A program made the position numbers and the translations under genes. A DNA stretch of 64,000 nucleotides, from assembly GCF_900110125.1 (NCBI RefSeq), contig NZ_FOCN01000006.1, positions 1 through 64,000 on the forward strand. Direction: 5' to 3'. This stretch comes from Cryobacterium luteum. Its GTDB lineage: Bacteria > Actinomycetota > Actinomycetes > Actinomycetales > Microbacteriaceae. Numbering within the stretch: position 1 is the first letter of the stretch; the number at the start of each line of letters is the position of its first letter. This document shows, in pieces, positions 41,462 to 50,383 of this stretch. A model generated the notes under the pieces. The model saw only the letters and a program-made list of their open reading frames with translations. It made no database searches and was not told where the DNA came from.

Positions 41462-42483
41462 CATATCTCCCGAACGAATCCCGCTACGAGCGGATGCCGT
41501 ACCGTCGCGCCGGGCGCAGCGGCCTCAAACTCCCGGCCATCTCGCTCGGCCTGTGGCAGAACTTCGGCGACGACAAGCCGCTCGCAACGCAGCGAGCCAT
41601 TCTGCGCCGCGCTTTCGACCTCGGCATCACGCACTTCGACCTGGCCAACAACTACGGGCCTCCCTACGGCTCCGCCGAGACGAACTTCGGCCAGCTGTTC
41701 CGCGAAGATTTTCGGGCCCACCGCGACGAACTTGTGCTCTCGACCAAGGCCGGCTACGACATGTGGCCGGGCCCGTACGGCAATTTCGGCAGCCGCAAGT
41801 ACCTGCTGTCGAGCCTCGACCAATCCCTCAGCCGCATGGGAGTCGACTACGTTGACATCTTCTACTCCCACCGCGCCGACCCCGACACGCCACTCGAAGA
41901 AACCATGGGTGCACTGCACACCGCCGTCGCGAGCGGCCGAGCCCTCTACGCCGGCATCTCCTCGTACTCGCCCGAACGCACCCGTGCAGCTGCGGCGATC
42001 CTGGCCGACCTCGGTACGCCGCTGCTCATTCACCAGCCCTCGTACTCGATGTTCAACCGTTGGGTCGAAGACGATCTGCTCGACACTCTCGAAGACATCG
42101 GTGCCGGTTGCATCGCGTTCTCGCCGCTGGCCCAGGGATTGCTGACCGACCGTTACCTCGGCGGGATCCCGGCCGATTCCCGGGTGGCCCGCGACGGTTC
42201 GGCGAACAAGTCCATGGTGAGCGCGGAGGTGCTGAGCGATATTCGGGCGTTGACCGAGATCGCCTCAGAACGCGGTCAGTCTCTCGCCCAACTCGCCCTG
42301 GCCTGGGTTCTGCGCAATGCCGAGGTGACCAGCGCCCTGATCGGGGCGTCGTCGGTGCAGCAGCTCGAAACGAACGTCGGCGCGTTGCAGAACCTCGAGT
42401 TCACCGCCGAGGAGCTGACCGCCATCGATGAGCACGCCGTCGACGGCGGCATCAACCTGTGGGCGGCGTCGAGCGCCGTCTAG
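41458..42483 (+). CDS. Aldo/keto reductase (YghZ-like)
   Basis: 341 residues. AKR signature residues: FDLANNYGPPYGSAE (Asp and catalytic Tyr), VLSTKAGYDMWPGPYG (Lys), DIFYSHRADP (His) and GISSYSPERT. It belongs to the YghZ/Gpr subgroup, which reduces L-glyceraldehyde 3-phosphate and methylglyoxal with NADPH. Coupled to the glycosyltransferase by ATGA, it may serve the operon's pathway, or simply be co-transcribed. Confidence 0.9.
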   Translation: MTYLPNESRYERMPYRRAGRSGLKLPAISLGLWQNFGDDKPLATQRAILRRAFDLGITHFDLANNYGPPYGSAETNFGQLFREDFRAHRDELVLSTKAGYDMWPGPYGNFGSRKYLLSSLDQSLSRMGVDYVDIFYSHRADPDTPLEETMGALHTAVASGRALYAGISSYSPERTRAAAAILADLGTPLLIHQPSYSMFNRWVEDDLLDTLEDIGAGCIAFSPLAQGLLTDRYLGGIPADSRVARDGSANKSMVSAEVLSDIRALTEIASERGQSLAQLALAWVLRNAEVTSALIGASSVQQLETNVGALQNLEFTAEELTAIDEHAVDGGINLWAASSAV

Positions 42484-42492
42484 CTCGCTGCA

Positions 42493-45183
42493 TCACGGCT
42501 CGAGCAGGCCGCGAATGTCGTCGGCGGTGAGCGCGGTGGAGAACATGGCGTCATCGTCGAGCACCGCGTCGAACAGCTGCGACTTCTGTTTCTGCAGCGC
42601 CACAACCTTTTCCTCGATGGTGCCGGTGGCGACCAGCCGGTAGACCATCACGTTGCGGGTCTGCCCGATGCGGTGCGTGCGGTCGATGGCCTGCGCCTCG
42701 GTCTGCGGGTTCCACCACGGGTCCAGCAGAAAAACGTAGTCCGCTTCGGTCAGGTTGAGGCCGAAACCGCCGGCCTTCAGGCTGATCAGAAAGACCGGGG
42801 CTGCTCCGCTCTTGAAACGGTCGATCACCTCGCTGCGCCGTAGGGTCGACCCGTCAAGGTAGCAATACGGAACGCCCTGAGCCTCGAGCCGAGCGGCAGC
42901 GAGCTTCAGAAACGAGGTGAACTGACTGAAAATCAGCGCTTTATGGCCTTCGGCGATGACATCGTCGAGCTGCTCGAACAGGGCGTCGAGCTTGCTGGAG
43001 CGCACGCCGGCATACTTCGGGTCGACGAGGGAGGCGTCGAGGCTCAGCAACCGCAGCAGGGTGAGCGAGCGAAAAATGATGAACCGGTTCTTGTCGAGCT
43101 CCTCGATCAGTCCGTAGAGCTTCTGCCGTTCCCGCTGCAGGAACGTATCGTAGAGCTTCTGGTGCGCCGGGTTCAGCGCGATCTGCAGCTCCTGCTCCTG
43201 TTTCGGTGGCAGGTCCCGAGCGACGACCTCTTTGGTGCGGCGCAAAATCAGCGGGCGGATGCGCCGGCGCAGCTTCGCCAGGCGCTCCGGACCGGATCCG
43301 ATCGTCACTGGCCCACGCGTCATCGGCCGCACGTAGTCCTCGGTGAACGTGCGGGCAGACGCGAACAGCCCCGGTGCCACGATGCTGAACAGCGACCACA
43401 GGTCCATCAGGTTGTTCTCCAGCGGGGTGCCCGTGATCGCCAGTTTGAACGGCGTGTCGAGCTCTTTGGCACAGGCGTAGGCCCGGCTGGTGCGATTCTT
43501 CACGAACTGTGCTTCGTCGAGAATGAGGCCGGCCCAGGTCACCGACGAGTAGGCGTCGAAGTCGAGACGGAACAGTGCGTAGGAGGTGACCAGCACGTCG
43601 ACGCCGGTGGCGGAATCCGCTATGCGGGTGCGGCTTTTCGCTTCGGTCGCCGTGAGCGTACGCACCCGCAGCCCGGGCGTGAAGCGGGTCGCCTCGTTCA
43701 ACCAGTTCGTCACGACGGAGGTCGGCGCCACGACCAGAAACGGCCTTGTGGAGCGCGCGTGCACCAGCAGCGCCAGGGTCTGCAGCGTTTTGCCGAGGCC
43801 CATGTCGTCGGCGAGCACCCCGCCGAGCTGGTGCTGCCAGAGGAAGGCGAGCCAGGCGAAGCCCTCCTGCTGGTACGGGCGGAGGGTTGCCTGCACCGTG
43901 GTGGGCAGTGGGGTCGGGTCGATTTCGGCGAGATCTTTCAGGCCGGCGGCGGCTGCCCGCCAGGACACGGCCGGCACGGACTCGTCGGCGAGGTCCTCGA
44001 AGTCGCTCCACAGGCTGGCCTGGTAACGGCTGATGCGCAGGCCGGTCTCCCATTCCGGCAGCGCACGGGCCTCAGCGATGAGGTCGTGCAGCTTCTCGAA
44101 CTCGGGGCTCTGCAGCGACAGATAGCTGTTGTCGATCAACTTCAGCCGGGTCTGGCCCTTGGCGAGGGCCTTGAACAGCGGGCCGAACGGCACGGTGATC
44201 GCGCCCACGGTCACGATCACGCCGAGGTCGAACCAGTCCCGCTGGTCGGTTTCCACGGTCGTGATCACCAGGTGGGGAGTTTCGGTGCGTTCGAAGTCGT
44301 CGGGGAGCACCTCGGGAAACCGCACCGATGAATTCGTGCTGGTGACCAGGACGCGGCGCTGCAGGGCCGGGTAGACCGTGCCGAAAAAATCCGCCGTGTC
44401 CTGGGCCGGAACCGTTGCGGCCTCGATCTGTGCGAGCAGATGGCGCTGGTCGCGGTTCAGCGGGCCGGCACTCGGCGCGAGGGTGAACACGGTCGGGGCG
44501 CCGAAGCGCACGCTGTAGACGCCGTGGCCGGCGATCATCCCGGCGGCGTCGAGCGGATGCGGGGCGCCGTCGATGTGCAGGCGGGCCTGCAGCCGGAGCG
44601 GGCCGGCATCCGTTTGAGAAGCGTCGAGGCTGATTTCGGCGAGCGAGGCGACCCGCACAGCGACGTCCTTCCTGCTGCCGACCAGGCCGATGCCGAGCTG
44701 TTCGGCCTCCCGCAACAGCGGCCAGAGCAACGGACTGGTGTAGTTGTCGAGGTAGATCCAGTCGGTTTCCTGGCTCGTGTAGACCTCGCGCACGGCCTTG
44801 TGCAGGGCCGCGAACTGGGAGATCCAGCGGTGATGTTCGGGGTCGAGGTTGAACCGGTTCAGCTGAAAGGTGAGGTGGCTCCAGGTGACGTTGCTGCGCA
44901 CCCAGTTGCCGTTGGCGTTCTGGATGACCGGTCGCACGCCGAGCCGGTAGTCGCCGTGCCCGGCCGTGAGCGCCTTCACCGCCTTGGCGGTCGGCCCCCG
45001 CCATCGGTCGTTGGTGCGCGGAGTCTGCTCACGCAGCTCGAACTGCAGCCCCATTGGCACCTTCGGCCCGGTGGGCAGGAGGCGTGGCTGTCCGAAATTA
45101 CCCATCCGCAGGCCAGCGGATGCCGGCTGCTCCGGCGAAAGCACCAGCCGCTTCCAGGCGGCTGAGCCCGGCGAATCCGACAC
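42493..45183 (-). CDS. SNF2-family helicase lacking its SWIM domain
   Basis: 896 residues. Motor motifs: I LADDMGLGKTLQTL, II LILDEAQFVKN, III ITGTPLENN, V SLKAGGFGLNLTEADYVFLLDPWW, VI AIDRTHRIGQ. The N-terminus begins AAWKRLVLSPEQ and passes quickly into GLQFELREQTPRT. In intact relatives (~1050-1120 aa) this follows a zinc-binding SWIM domain of about 150-170 residues, which is missing here. The GTG start lies 5 bases after the oligopeptidase B stop with no ribosome site, so synthesis would depend on re-initiation. It probably remodels nucleoprotein, if functional. Confidence 0.85.
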   Translation of the reverse strand: MSDSPGSAAWKRLVLSPEQPASAGLRMGNFGQPRLLPTGPKVPMGLQFELREQTPRTNDRWRGPTAKAVKALTAGHGDYRLGVRPVIQNANGNWVRSNVTWSHLTFQLNRFNLDPEHHRWISQFAALHKAVREVYTSQETDWIYLDNYTSPLLWPLLREAEQLGIGLVGSRKDVAVRVASLAEISLDASQTDAGPLRLQARLHIDGAPHPLDAAGMIAGHGVYSVRFGAPTVFTLAPSAGPLNRDQRHLLAQIEAATVPAQDTADFFGTVYPALQRRVLVTSTNSSVRFPEVLPDDFERTETPHLVITTVETDQRDWFDLGVIVTVGAITVPFGPLFKALAKGQTRLKLIDNSYLSLQSPEFEKLHDLIAEARALPEWETGLRISRYQASLWSDFEDLADESVPAVSWRAAAAGLKDLAEIDPTPLPTTVQATLRPYQQEGFAWLAFLWQHQLGGVLADDMGLGKTLQTLALLVHARSTRPFLVVAPTSVVTNWLNEATRFTPGLRVRTLTATEAKSRTRIADSATGVDVLVTSYALFRLDFDAYSSVTWAGLILDEAQFVKNRTSRAYACAKELDTPFKLAITGTPLENNLMDLWSLFSIVAPGLFASARTFTEDYVRPMTRGPVTIGSGPERLAKLRRRIRPLILRRTKEVVARDLPPKQEQELQIALNPAHQKLYDTFLQRERQKLYGLIEELDKNRFIIFRSLTLLRLLSLDASLVDPKYAGVRSSKLDALFEQLDDVIAEGHKALIFSQFTSFLKLAAARLEAQGVPYCYLDGSTLRRSEVIDRFKSGAAPVFLISLKAGGFGLNLTEADYVFLLDPWWNPQTEAQAIDRTHRIGQTRNVMVYRLVATGTIEEKVVALQKQKSQLFDAVLDDDAMFSTALTADDIRGLLEP

Positions 45184-45188
45184 GGCGG

Positions 45189-47330
45189 TTAGCTGTCTTC
45201 AGGGGTGAAACCGGCCGGGTTCAGGCCGGCCGCGTCAAGAACCCAGGCGTAGTTGAACGCACGCTCATGCCAGGCACTGTATCGACCGGAGACACCGCCG
45301 TGGCCAGCCGACATTTCGGTCTTGAGCAGGGCATCCGCTCCCACTTCGCGCAGCTTGGCCACCCATTTGGCCGGCTCGACGTACAGCACGCGGGTATCGT
45401 TCAGGCTGGTCACGGCCAGAATCGACGGATAGTCGACGGCGCGCACGTTCTCGACGGGGGAGTACGACTTCATGTAGGCGTAGACCTCGGCGTCGTGCAG
45501 CGGGTCGCCCCATTCGTCCCACTCGATCACGGTCAGCGGCAGGGACGGGTCGAGAATGGAGGTGAGCGCGTCGACGAACGGAACCTCGGCGAGGATGCCG
45601 GAAAACAGTTCGGGCGCGAGGTTGGCGACGGCGCCCATGAGCAGTCCGCCGGCGCTGCCGCCCTCGGCAACGAGCTGGGACGGGGTGGTGAAGCCCGCGT
45701 CGATGAGGTGCCGGGCGCAGCTGACGAAGTCGGTGAAGGTGTTGCGCTTGGTGGTGGTCTTGCCGTTTTCATACCACGTGCGGCCGAGTTCGCCGCCGCC
45801 GCGCACGTGCGCGATGGCGAAGATCATGCCGCGGTCGAGCAGGCTGAGCCTGGCGATGCCGAACCCGGGGTCGATGCTGTGCTCGTAGGAGCCGTAGCCG
45901 TAGAGCAGGGTCGGTGCCGGCGTGCCTGGTGTGACGAGGTCGCGGCGGTAGACCAGGGAGATGGGCACGCGGGTGCCGTCGTCGGCGGTGGCCCATTCGC
46001 GGCGCTGTTCATAGAGCGCGGGGTCGTAGCCGCCGAGTACGGGCTGCTGCTTGAGCAGGCGTCGTTCGCCGGTTGCCACGACGAGGTCGTAGACGGTCGA
46101 CGGGGTGACGAAGCTCGTGAAGCCGAAGCGCAGGGTCGGTTGCGTCCATTCCGGGTTGCCGGCCGATCCGACGGCGAACAGCGGCTCGTCGAAGTCGAGC
46201 TCGGTCAGTCCGCTCGCGTCGTGCCGGTCGATGGCCAGGCGGGTCAGGCCCTCCCGCCGGTATTCCACGACGAGAAAGTCGGCGAAAGCGTCGACGCTCT
46301 CGAGGCGGATCTTCGGGTCGTGCGGCAGCAGCATCCGCTTCTCGCCCTGCGGGTCGTGTGCGGCGACGCTGACCAGCTCGAAGTTGACCGCGCTGCCGCC
46401 GTTGTGCACGATCAGCAGGCGGTCGTCTTCGGCGATGACGGCGTGCTCGACGTCGTATTCCACGTTGTCCTGGCGCGGCCAGACCACGGAGAAGTCACCG
46501 GTGGGATCACTCGCGTCGAGCACCCAGGATTCGGTGGTGACGCTCGAGCCGGCTTCGATCATGAGGAATTTGCGGCTGCGGGTGATGCCGACGCCGACCC
46601 AGAACCGCTCGTCGGGCTCGTGAAATAGGCTGACGTCGGCCGCTCTGGCCGAACCGATCTCGTGCCGCCACACGGTGTCGGGGCGCCAGGCGTCGTCGAC
46701 GGTGGTGTAGAAGAGGTAGCGTCCGCTCGGGTCGAACAGGGCGCCGGCGCTCGTGTTCGGGATGGCGTCGGGCAGGTTCTCCCCGGTCGCAATGGTGCGC
46801 ACTCGGATCGTGTAGCGTTCGTCGCCTTCAACGTCGACGGCGTAGAGCAGCTGGGTGCCGTCGTCGCTGAGGTCGAAGCTGCCGAGCGAGAAGAAGTCGT
46901 GGCCTTCGGCTTCAGCGTTATCGTCGAGCAGAATCTGTTCGCCCGACACGCTCTGTTCCGTGCCGAGCAGGGGGGCGGTCCAGTCGTCGGGGCCGGCAAT
47001 GGGTGCCCGACAGTGGATGCCGTATTCCTGGCCCTCGACGGTGCGGGTGTAATACCAGAACGCACCGCGACGCACCGGAACGCTCAGGTCGGTTTCCTGG
47101 GTGCGGTTCTTGATCTCGGTGAAGATCTGCGTGCGCAGGTTCTCCTGGTTCGCGGTGCGGGCCTGGGTGTAGCTGTTCTCGGCCTCGAGATGGGCGATGA
47201 CCTCGGGGTTGTCCTTGTCGCGTAGCCACTCATAGTCGTCGATGTAGACGTCGTTGTGATGCTCGCGACGGTGCGGCTTCTTCGCGGCCAGGGGCGCGGC
47301 GAGCGAACGTGTGATCGGGCCAGAGGTCAT
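45189..47330 (-). CDS. ptrB: Oligopeptidase B (S9A serine peptidase)
   Basis: 713 residues. The N-terminal beta-propeller includes YEWLRDKDNPEVIAHLEAENSY. The alpha/beta-hydrolase domain has S559 in GGSAGG, D645 in LNDTRV and H677 in SAGHGG. Family specificity is for peptides after Arg/Lys in the cytosol. The start at MTSGPITRSLAAPLAAKKP is chosen since upstream residues lie outside the family. It follows hutD by 25 bases on the same strand, so it is probably co-transcribed with the histidine pathway, perhaps supplying peptide-derived histidine. Confidence 0.92.
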   Translation of the reverse strand: MTSGPITRSLAAPLAAKKPHRREHHNDVYIDDYEWLRDKDNPEVIAHLEAENSYTQARTANQENLRTQIFTEIKNRTQETDLSVPVRRGAFWYYTRTVEGQEYGIHCRAPIAGPDDWTAPLLGTEQSVSGEQILLDDNAEAEGHDFFSLGSFDLSDDGTQLLYAVDVEGDERYTIRVRTIATGENLPDAIPNTSAGALFDPSGRYLFYTTVDDAWRPDTVWRHEIGSARAADVSLFHEPDERFWVGVGITRSRKFLMIEAGSSVTTESWVLDASDPTGDFSVVWPRQDNVEYDVEHAVIAEDDRLLIVHNGGSAVNFELVSVAAHDPQGEKRMLLPHDPKIRLESVDAFADFLVVEYRREGLTRLAIDRHDASGLTELDFDEPLFAVGSAGNPEWTQPTLRFGFTSFVTPSTVYDLVVATGERRLLKQQPVLGGYDPALYEQRREWATADDGTRVPISLVYRRDLVTPGTPAPTLLYGYGSYEHSIDPGFGIARLSLLDRGMIFAIAHVRGGGELGRTWYENGKTTTKRNTFTDFVSCARHLIDAGFTTPSQLVAEGGSAGGLLMGAVANLAPELFSGILAEVPFVDALTSILDPSLPLTVIEWDEWGDPLHDAEVYAYMKSYSPVENVRAVDYPSILAVTSLNDTRVLYVEPAKWVAKLREVGADALLKTEMSAGHGGVSGRYSAWHERAFNYAWVLDAAGLNPAGFTPEDS

Positions 47331-47355
47331 CCCCCCAGCGTAGTTTGTGCGCGGC

Positions 47356-47919
47356 TCAGACCGCTGCCCGGATGTGGGCGACCGCGACCCGGCCTGCACC
47401 GGTCAGCGTCGCGGCGAGGTTCGCCTCGAGCCGAACCGCATCGAATTGGTCTAACTCCTCAGCGTCCAGAGAAAAATGGCCTGCCACGATCAGCACGATG
47501 ATGATCTCCCCGGCCTCGGCCGCGATCGACCAGCTGCCCGTCACCCCGTGCGTTTTCAGGCTGCCGATGCATCGACCGCGCCGGGTCATCAGGTTCAGGT
47601 TGCGCGTCGGTCGCGTGACGTTGGCCGAGGCCACCGCGTTCTCGCCGGCAAAGCTGTGGGATTCGAATTCGCCGAGGGGCACGAGTCGCCCCTGATCGAC
47701 CAGGTCGAGCCCCTGTTCCGACAGCGCCAGGAGGCAGCGGTCCACACCGGAAAAGGTCGAGAATGGTGCCGCGGAATCGACGGTCGCGATGCTCAGCCGC
47801 CAGTCGAACTCGCCCCCCGCCGCGGACACCAGAATCTCGCTGGTCACCCCCGCGCCGTTGCGCCAGGGCACGTCGACCCGATCGGCCGCCCGCAATATTT
47901 CACCGCTCAACGCGCACAC
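47356..47919 (-). CDS. hutD: HutD-family protein
   Basis: 187 residues. RVDVPWRNGAGVTSEI, FDWRLSIATVDSAAPFSTFSGVDRCLLAL and FESHSFAGENAV are HutD signatures (a double cupin-like fold). HutD is widespread in hut operons and is thought to limit flux or sense formimino compounds, but its biochemistry is unsettled. The GTG start gives a 20-base overlap with hutI; a TTG three codons later is an alternative. Its gene order after hutI is normal. Confidence 0.88.
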   Translation of the reverse strand: MCALSGEILRAADRVDVPWRNGAGVTSEILVSAAGGEFDWRLSIATVDSAAPFSTFSGVDRCLLALSEQGLDLVDQGRLVPLGEFESHSFAGENAVASANVTRPTRNLNLMTRRGRCIGSLKTHGVTGSWSIAAEAGEIIIVLIVAGHFSLDAEELDQFDAVRLEANLAATLTGAGRVAVAHIRAAV

Positions 47920-49060
47920 CCGTGCGCCAGACGGCTCCGGTCAGGGGCACTCCGGGGCGGTAGGCGAGGTGCGAAATGGACGGAGCGTTCAGAACCTGCA
48001 GGTCGGCCCGGCCGCCGACCTGCAACGAGCCGATGGCATCCGCTCCCTGGTCGCGGCCAAGCGACCTGGCCGCACCGCGCGTCGCCGCCCAAACCGCCTC
48101 ACTCACGGTCAGGCCCATCTGAAGCACGGCGGTCGCCACGCAAAACGGCATCGACGTCGTGTATGAGGTTCCCGGGTTGCAGTTGGTCGCCAGAGCGATG
48201 GTCACCCCGGCGTCGAGCAACTGTCGGGCCGGAGCAAACGGCTGCCGGGTCGACAGGTCGCAGGCCGGCAGCAGCGTAGCCACCGTCGTTCCGGCGGCCA
48301 GCGCGTCGATGTCGGCCGGCTCCAGGTAGTTGCAATGGTCGACGCTCGCAGCGCCCAACTCGGCGGCGAGTTGCACGCCGCCGCTGAAGCCCAGCTGGTT
48401 TCCGTGCACGCGCACTCCCAAGCCGGCGGCGCGACCGGCCAACAGCACCTCCCGGGTTTCTTCCACGTCGAACGCGCCCCGTTCGCAGAACGCGTCGATG
48501 AACTGCACGTAGGGCCGCACGGCGGCCAGCATCGGCCCGGTGACGAGGTCGAGGTAGTCGCGACGATCGAGGCCGACTGGCACGATATGGGCGCCGAGAA
48601 AGGTCACCACGTCGGCCACCCGGGCAGCAGCGCGCGCCGACCGTGTTTCGCTGGCGACGTCGAGCCCGTAGCCTGTCTTGGTTTCGAGAAAGGTGGTGCC
48701 CTGTTCTTCGGCCTCGTGCCGCAGACGCCGTGCCGTAGCCACGAGCTGGTCCTCCGTCGCGGCCCGCGTGGCGTCGACGGTCGTAGTGATGCCGCCCGCG
48801 GCATAGGCCTGCCCATTCATGCGCGCTTCGAACTCCGCCGAACGATCCCCGCCGAACACGAGATGGGTGTGCGGGTCCACCCAGCCGGGCAGAACGGCGC
48901 GACCGTCGACATCCGTTCGTTTATCGGCTGCGGGTGCCTTCGCGGCGCGGCCGATCCAGAGGATGCGGCCTGCTCCGATCACGAGGGCGGCGTCGTGGCG
49001 GCGCTCACCGGAGTCATCGTGCGTGGTCAATTCGCCGATACCCGTGATCAATTCGGTCAT
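47900..49060 (-). CDS. hutI: Imidazolonepropionase
   Basis: 386 residues of the amidohydrolase superfamily. WVDPHTHLVFGGDR supplies metal-binding His. GGITTTVDATRAA, LETKTGYGLD, FLGAHIVPVGL, VRVHGNQLGFSGGVQLAAELGA, DHCNYL and LATNCNPGTSYTTSMPF complete the HutI pattern. It hydrolyses 4-imidazolone-5-propanoate to N-formimidoyl-L-glutamate, the third step of histidine degradation. It overlaps the deiminase gene by 4 bases (ATGA). Confidence 0.95.
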   Translation of the reverse strand: MTELITGIGELTTHDDSGERRHDAALVIGAGRILWIGRAAKAPAADKRTDVDGRAVLPGWVDPHTHLVFGGDRSAEFEARMNGQAYAAGGITTTVDATRAATEDQLVATARRLRHEAEEQGTTFLETKTGYGLDVASETRSARAAARVADVVTFLGAHIVPVGLDRRDYLDLVTGPMLAAVRPYVQFIDAFCERGAFDVEETREVLLAGRAAGLGVRVHGNQLGFSGGVQLAAELGAASVDHCNYLEPADIDALAAGTTVATLLPACDLSTRQPFAPARQLLDAGVTIALATNCNPGTSYTTSMPFCVATAVLQMGLTVSEAVWAATRGAARSLGRDQGADAIGSLQVGGRADLQVLNAPSISHLAYRPGVPLTGAVWRTGVRVER

Positions 49061-50382
49061 CTGCCGAGCCTAGCGAGCGCCTCGGTCAGCAGCGTCGCCG
49101 GTCGTTCGCCGCCGACCAGCCGGCCGCACTCGGCGACCAGTCGCCCGCCCACGAAAACGCGCAGCACATCGGAGGCCGTCGCGGTCAGCGGCAGCTGCCC
49201 GACGGCCGACCCGACCGTGCGCACGCCGGTCGTGCCGATCTCGACCAGGTCGCACGGGTCGCCCGGTTGCAGTCGGTGGCGTCCCAGCCCGAGGGAGGAA
49301 TAGCCGGCGGTTGACGCGGCGGCCAGGAGCGCGGCGGGGGCGAAGCGTCCGCGTTGCCGGGAAACGAGCCGTTCGCCCATTTCGAGGCCGCGCATCTCCA
49401 GGAACGGGTCGATGACGGCGTTCTGGTCGGAGCCGAGCGCAATCGGGCAGCCTGTTTCGGCCAGGGCGAACGCCGGCCCGATGCCGTCGCCGAGGTCGGC
49501 TTCGGTGGTGGGGCACATCACGACGGTTGCCCTGGAAACGCCGAGCAGCGCGCGGTCCGCGTCGCTGAGATGCGTCGCGTGCACGACGCTCAGTCGTGGC
49601 GCGAGGGCACCGAGCGAATCGAGCAGCCCGGTGGGGGTGAGGCCGTAGGCCGCAAGGCAGTCGACGTTCTCCTGTGGTTGCTCGGAGAGGTGAATGTGCA
49701 GGGCAGCCTGCGGCGGCAGCCCGCCGAGCACCTCTCGCATCGCGTCGGGTGTGACGGCGCGCACCGAGTGCAGGGCAGCCCCGAGCGTCACCAGGTCGTC
49801 GCCGTCGAGCTCGGCGCGCAGCGACCGCCACCTCGCCAGCCAGGCCGCGGCACTTTCGTCGCCGAACGCGCGCTGCTCCGCCGCCAGCTCCCGCCCGATT
49901 CCGCCCTGCAAATAGACCGTGTCGAGCAGCACCAAACGAATGCCGACGGCCCGCGCTGCCGCAGCAAGCGCCTGTTCCATGGCGTGCGGGGGGTCGTAGG
50001 GCGTGCCGTCAGGGCGGTGATGCACATAGTGGAATTCGCCGACGGCCGTATATCCGCTGGCGAGCATCTCGGCGAACACCGCCGTAGCCAGCGCCTGATA
50101 CTTCAGGGGGTCGAGCTGGGCGGCGACCCGGTACATCCGCTCGCGCCACCGCCAGAAATCACCGCCCTCCCCGTGGGTCTGGCCGCGTAACGCCCGATGA
50201 AAAGCGTGCGAGTGGGCATTGCCGAACCCTGGCATGACCGTTCCCAAACGGATGTCCGCAGCCTCCGCAGCCACCCCCGGCTGAACCCGCGCGAGCCGAC
50301 CAGTCGGGTCGACCTCGAGCCGCACCCCCGCGACGGCGATCCCGTCGATCAACAGGGATTCGCACCAAAAACCCGTCGACAC
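49057..50382 (-). CDS. hutF: Formimidoylglutamate deiminase (HutF type)
   Basis: 441 residues. The amidohydrolase fold has MPGFGNAHSHAFHRALRG (metal His pair), GYTAVGEFHYVHH, LHIHLSEQPQENVDCLAAYG, VVHATHLSD and ALGSDQNAVIDPF, the HutF signature set. It converts N-formimidoyl-L-glutamate to N-formyl-L-glutamate and ammonia, so this organism uses the five-step pathway needing HutG deformylase. The start is GTG 50382, 1 base after the hutU stop; an open frame further upstream lies inside hutU. Confidence 0.93.
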   Translation of the reverse strand: MSTGFWCESLLIDGIAVAGVRLEVDPTGRLARVQPGVAAEAADIRLGTVMPGFGNAHSHAFHRALRGQTHGEGGDFWRWRERMYRVAAQLDPLKYQALATAVFAEMLASGYTAVGEFHYVHHRPDGTPYDPPHAMEQALAAAARAVGIRLVLLDTVYLQGGIGRELAAEQRAFGDESAAAWLARWRSLRAELDGDDLVTLGAALHSVRAVTPDAMREVLGGLPPQAALHIHLSEQPQENVDCLAAYGLTPTGLLDSLGALAPRLSVVHATHLSDADRALLGVSRATVVMCPTTEADLGDGIGPAFALAETGCPIALGSDQNAVIDPFLEMRGLEMGERLVSRQRGRFAPAALLAAASTAGYSSLGLGRHRLQPGDPCDLVEIGTTGVRTVGSAVGQLPLTATASDVLRVFVGGRLVAECGRLVGGERPATLLTEALARLGR

Positions 50383-50383
50383 C

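Noticed and set aside
42943..44331. 462-codon plus-strand frame
   Set aside because: Antisense to the SNF2 helicase, with Gln/Glu-rich shadow composition.
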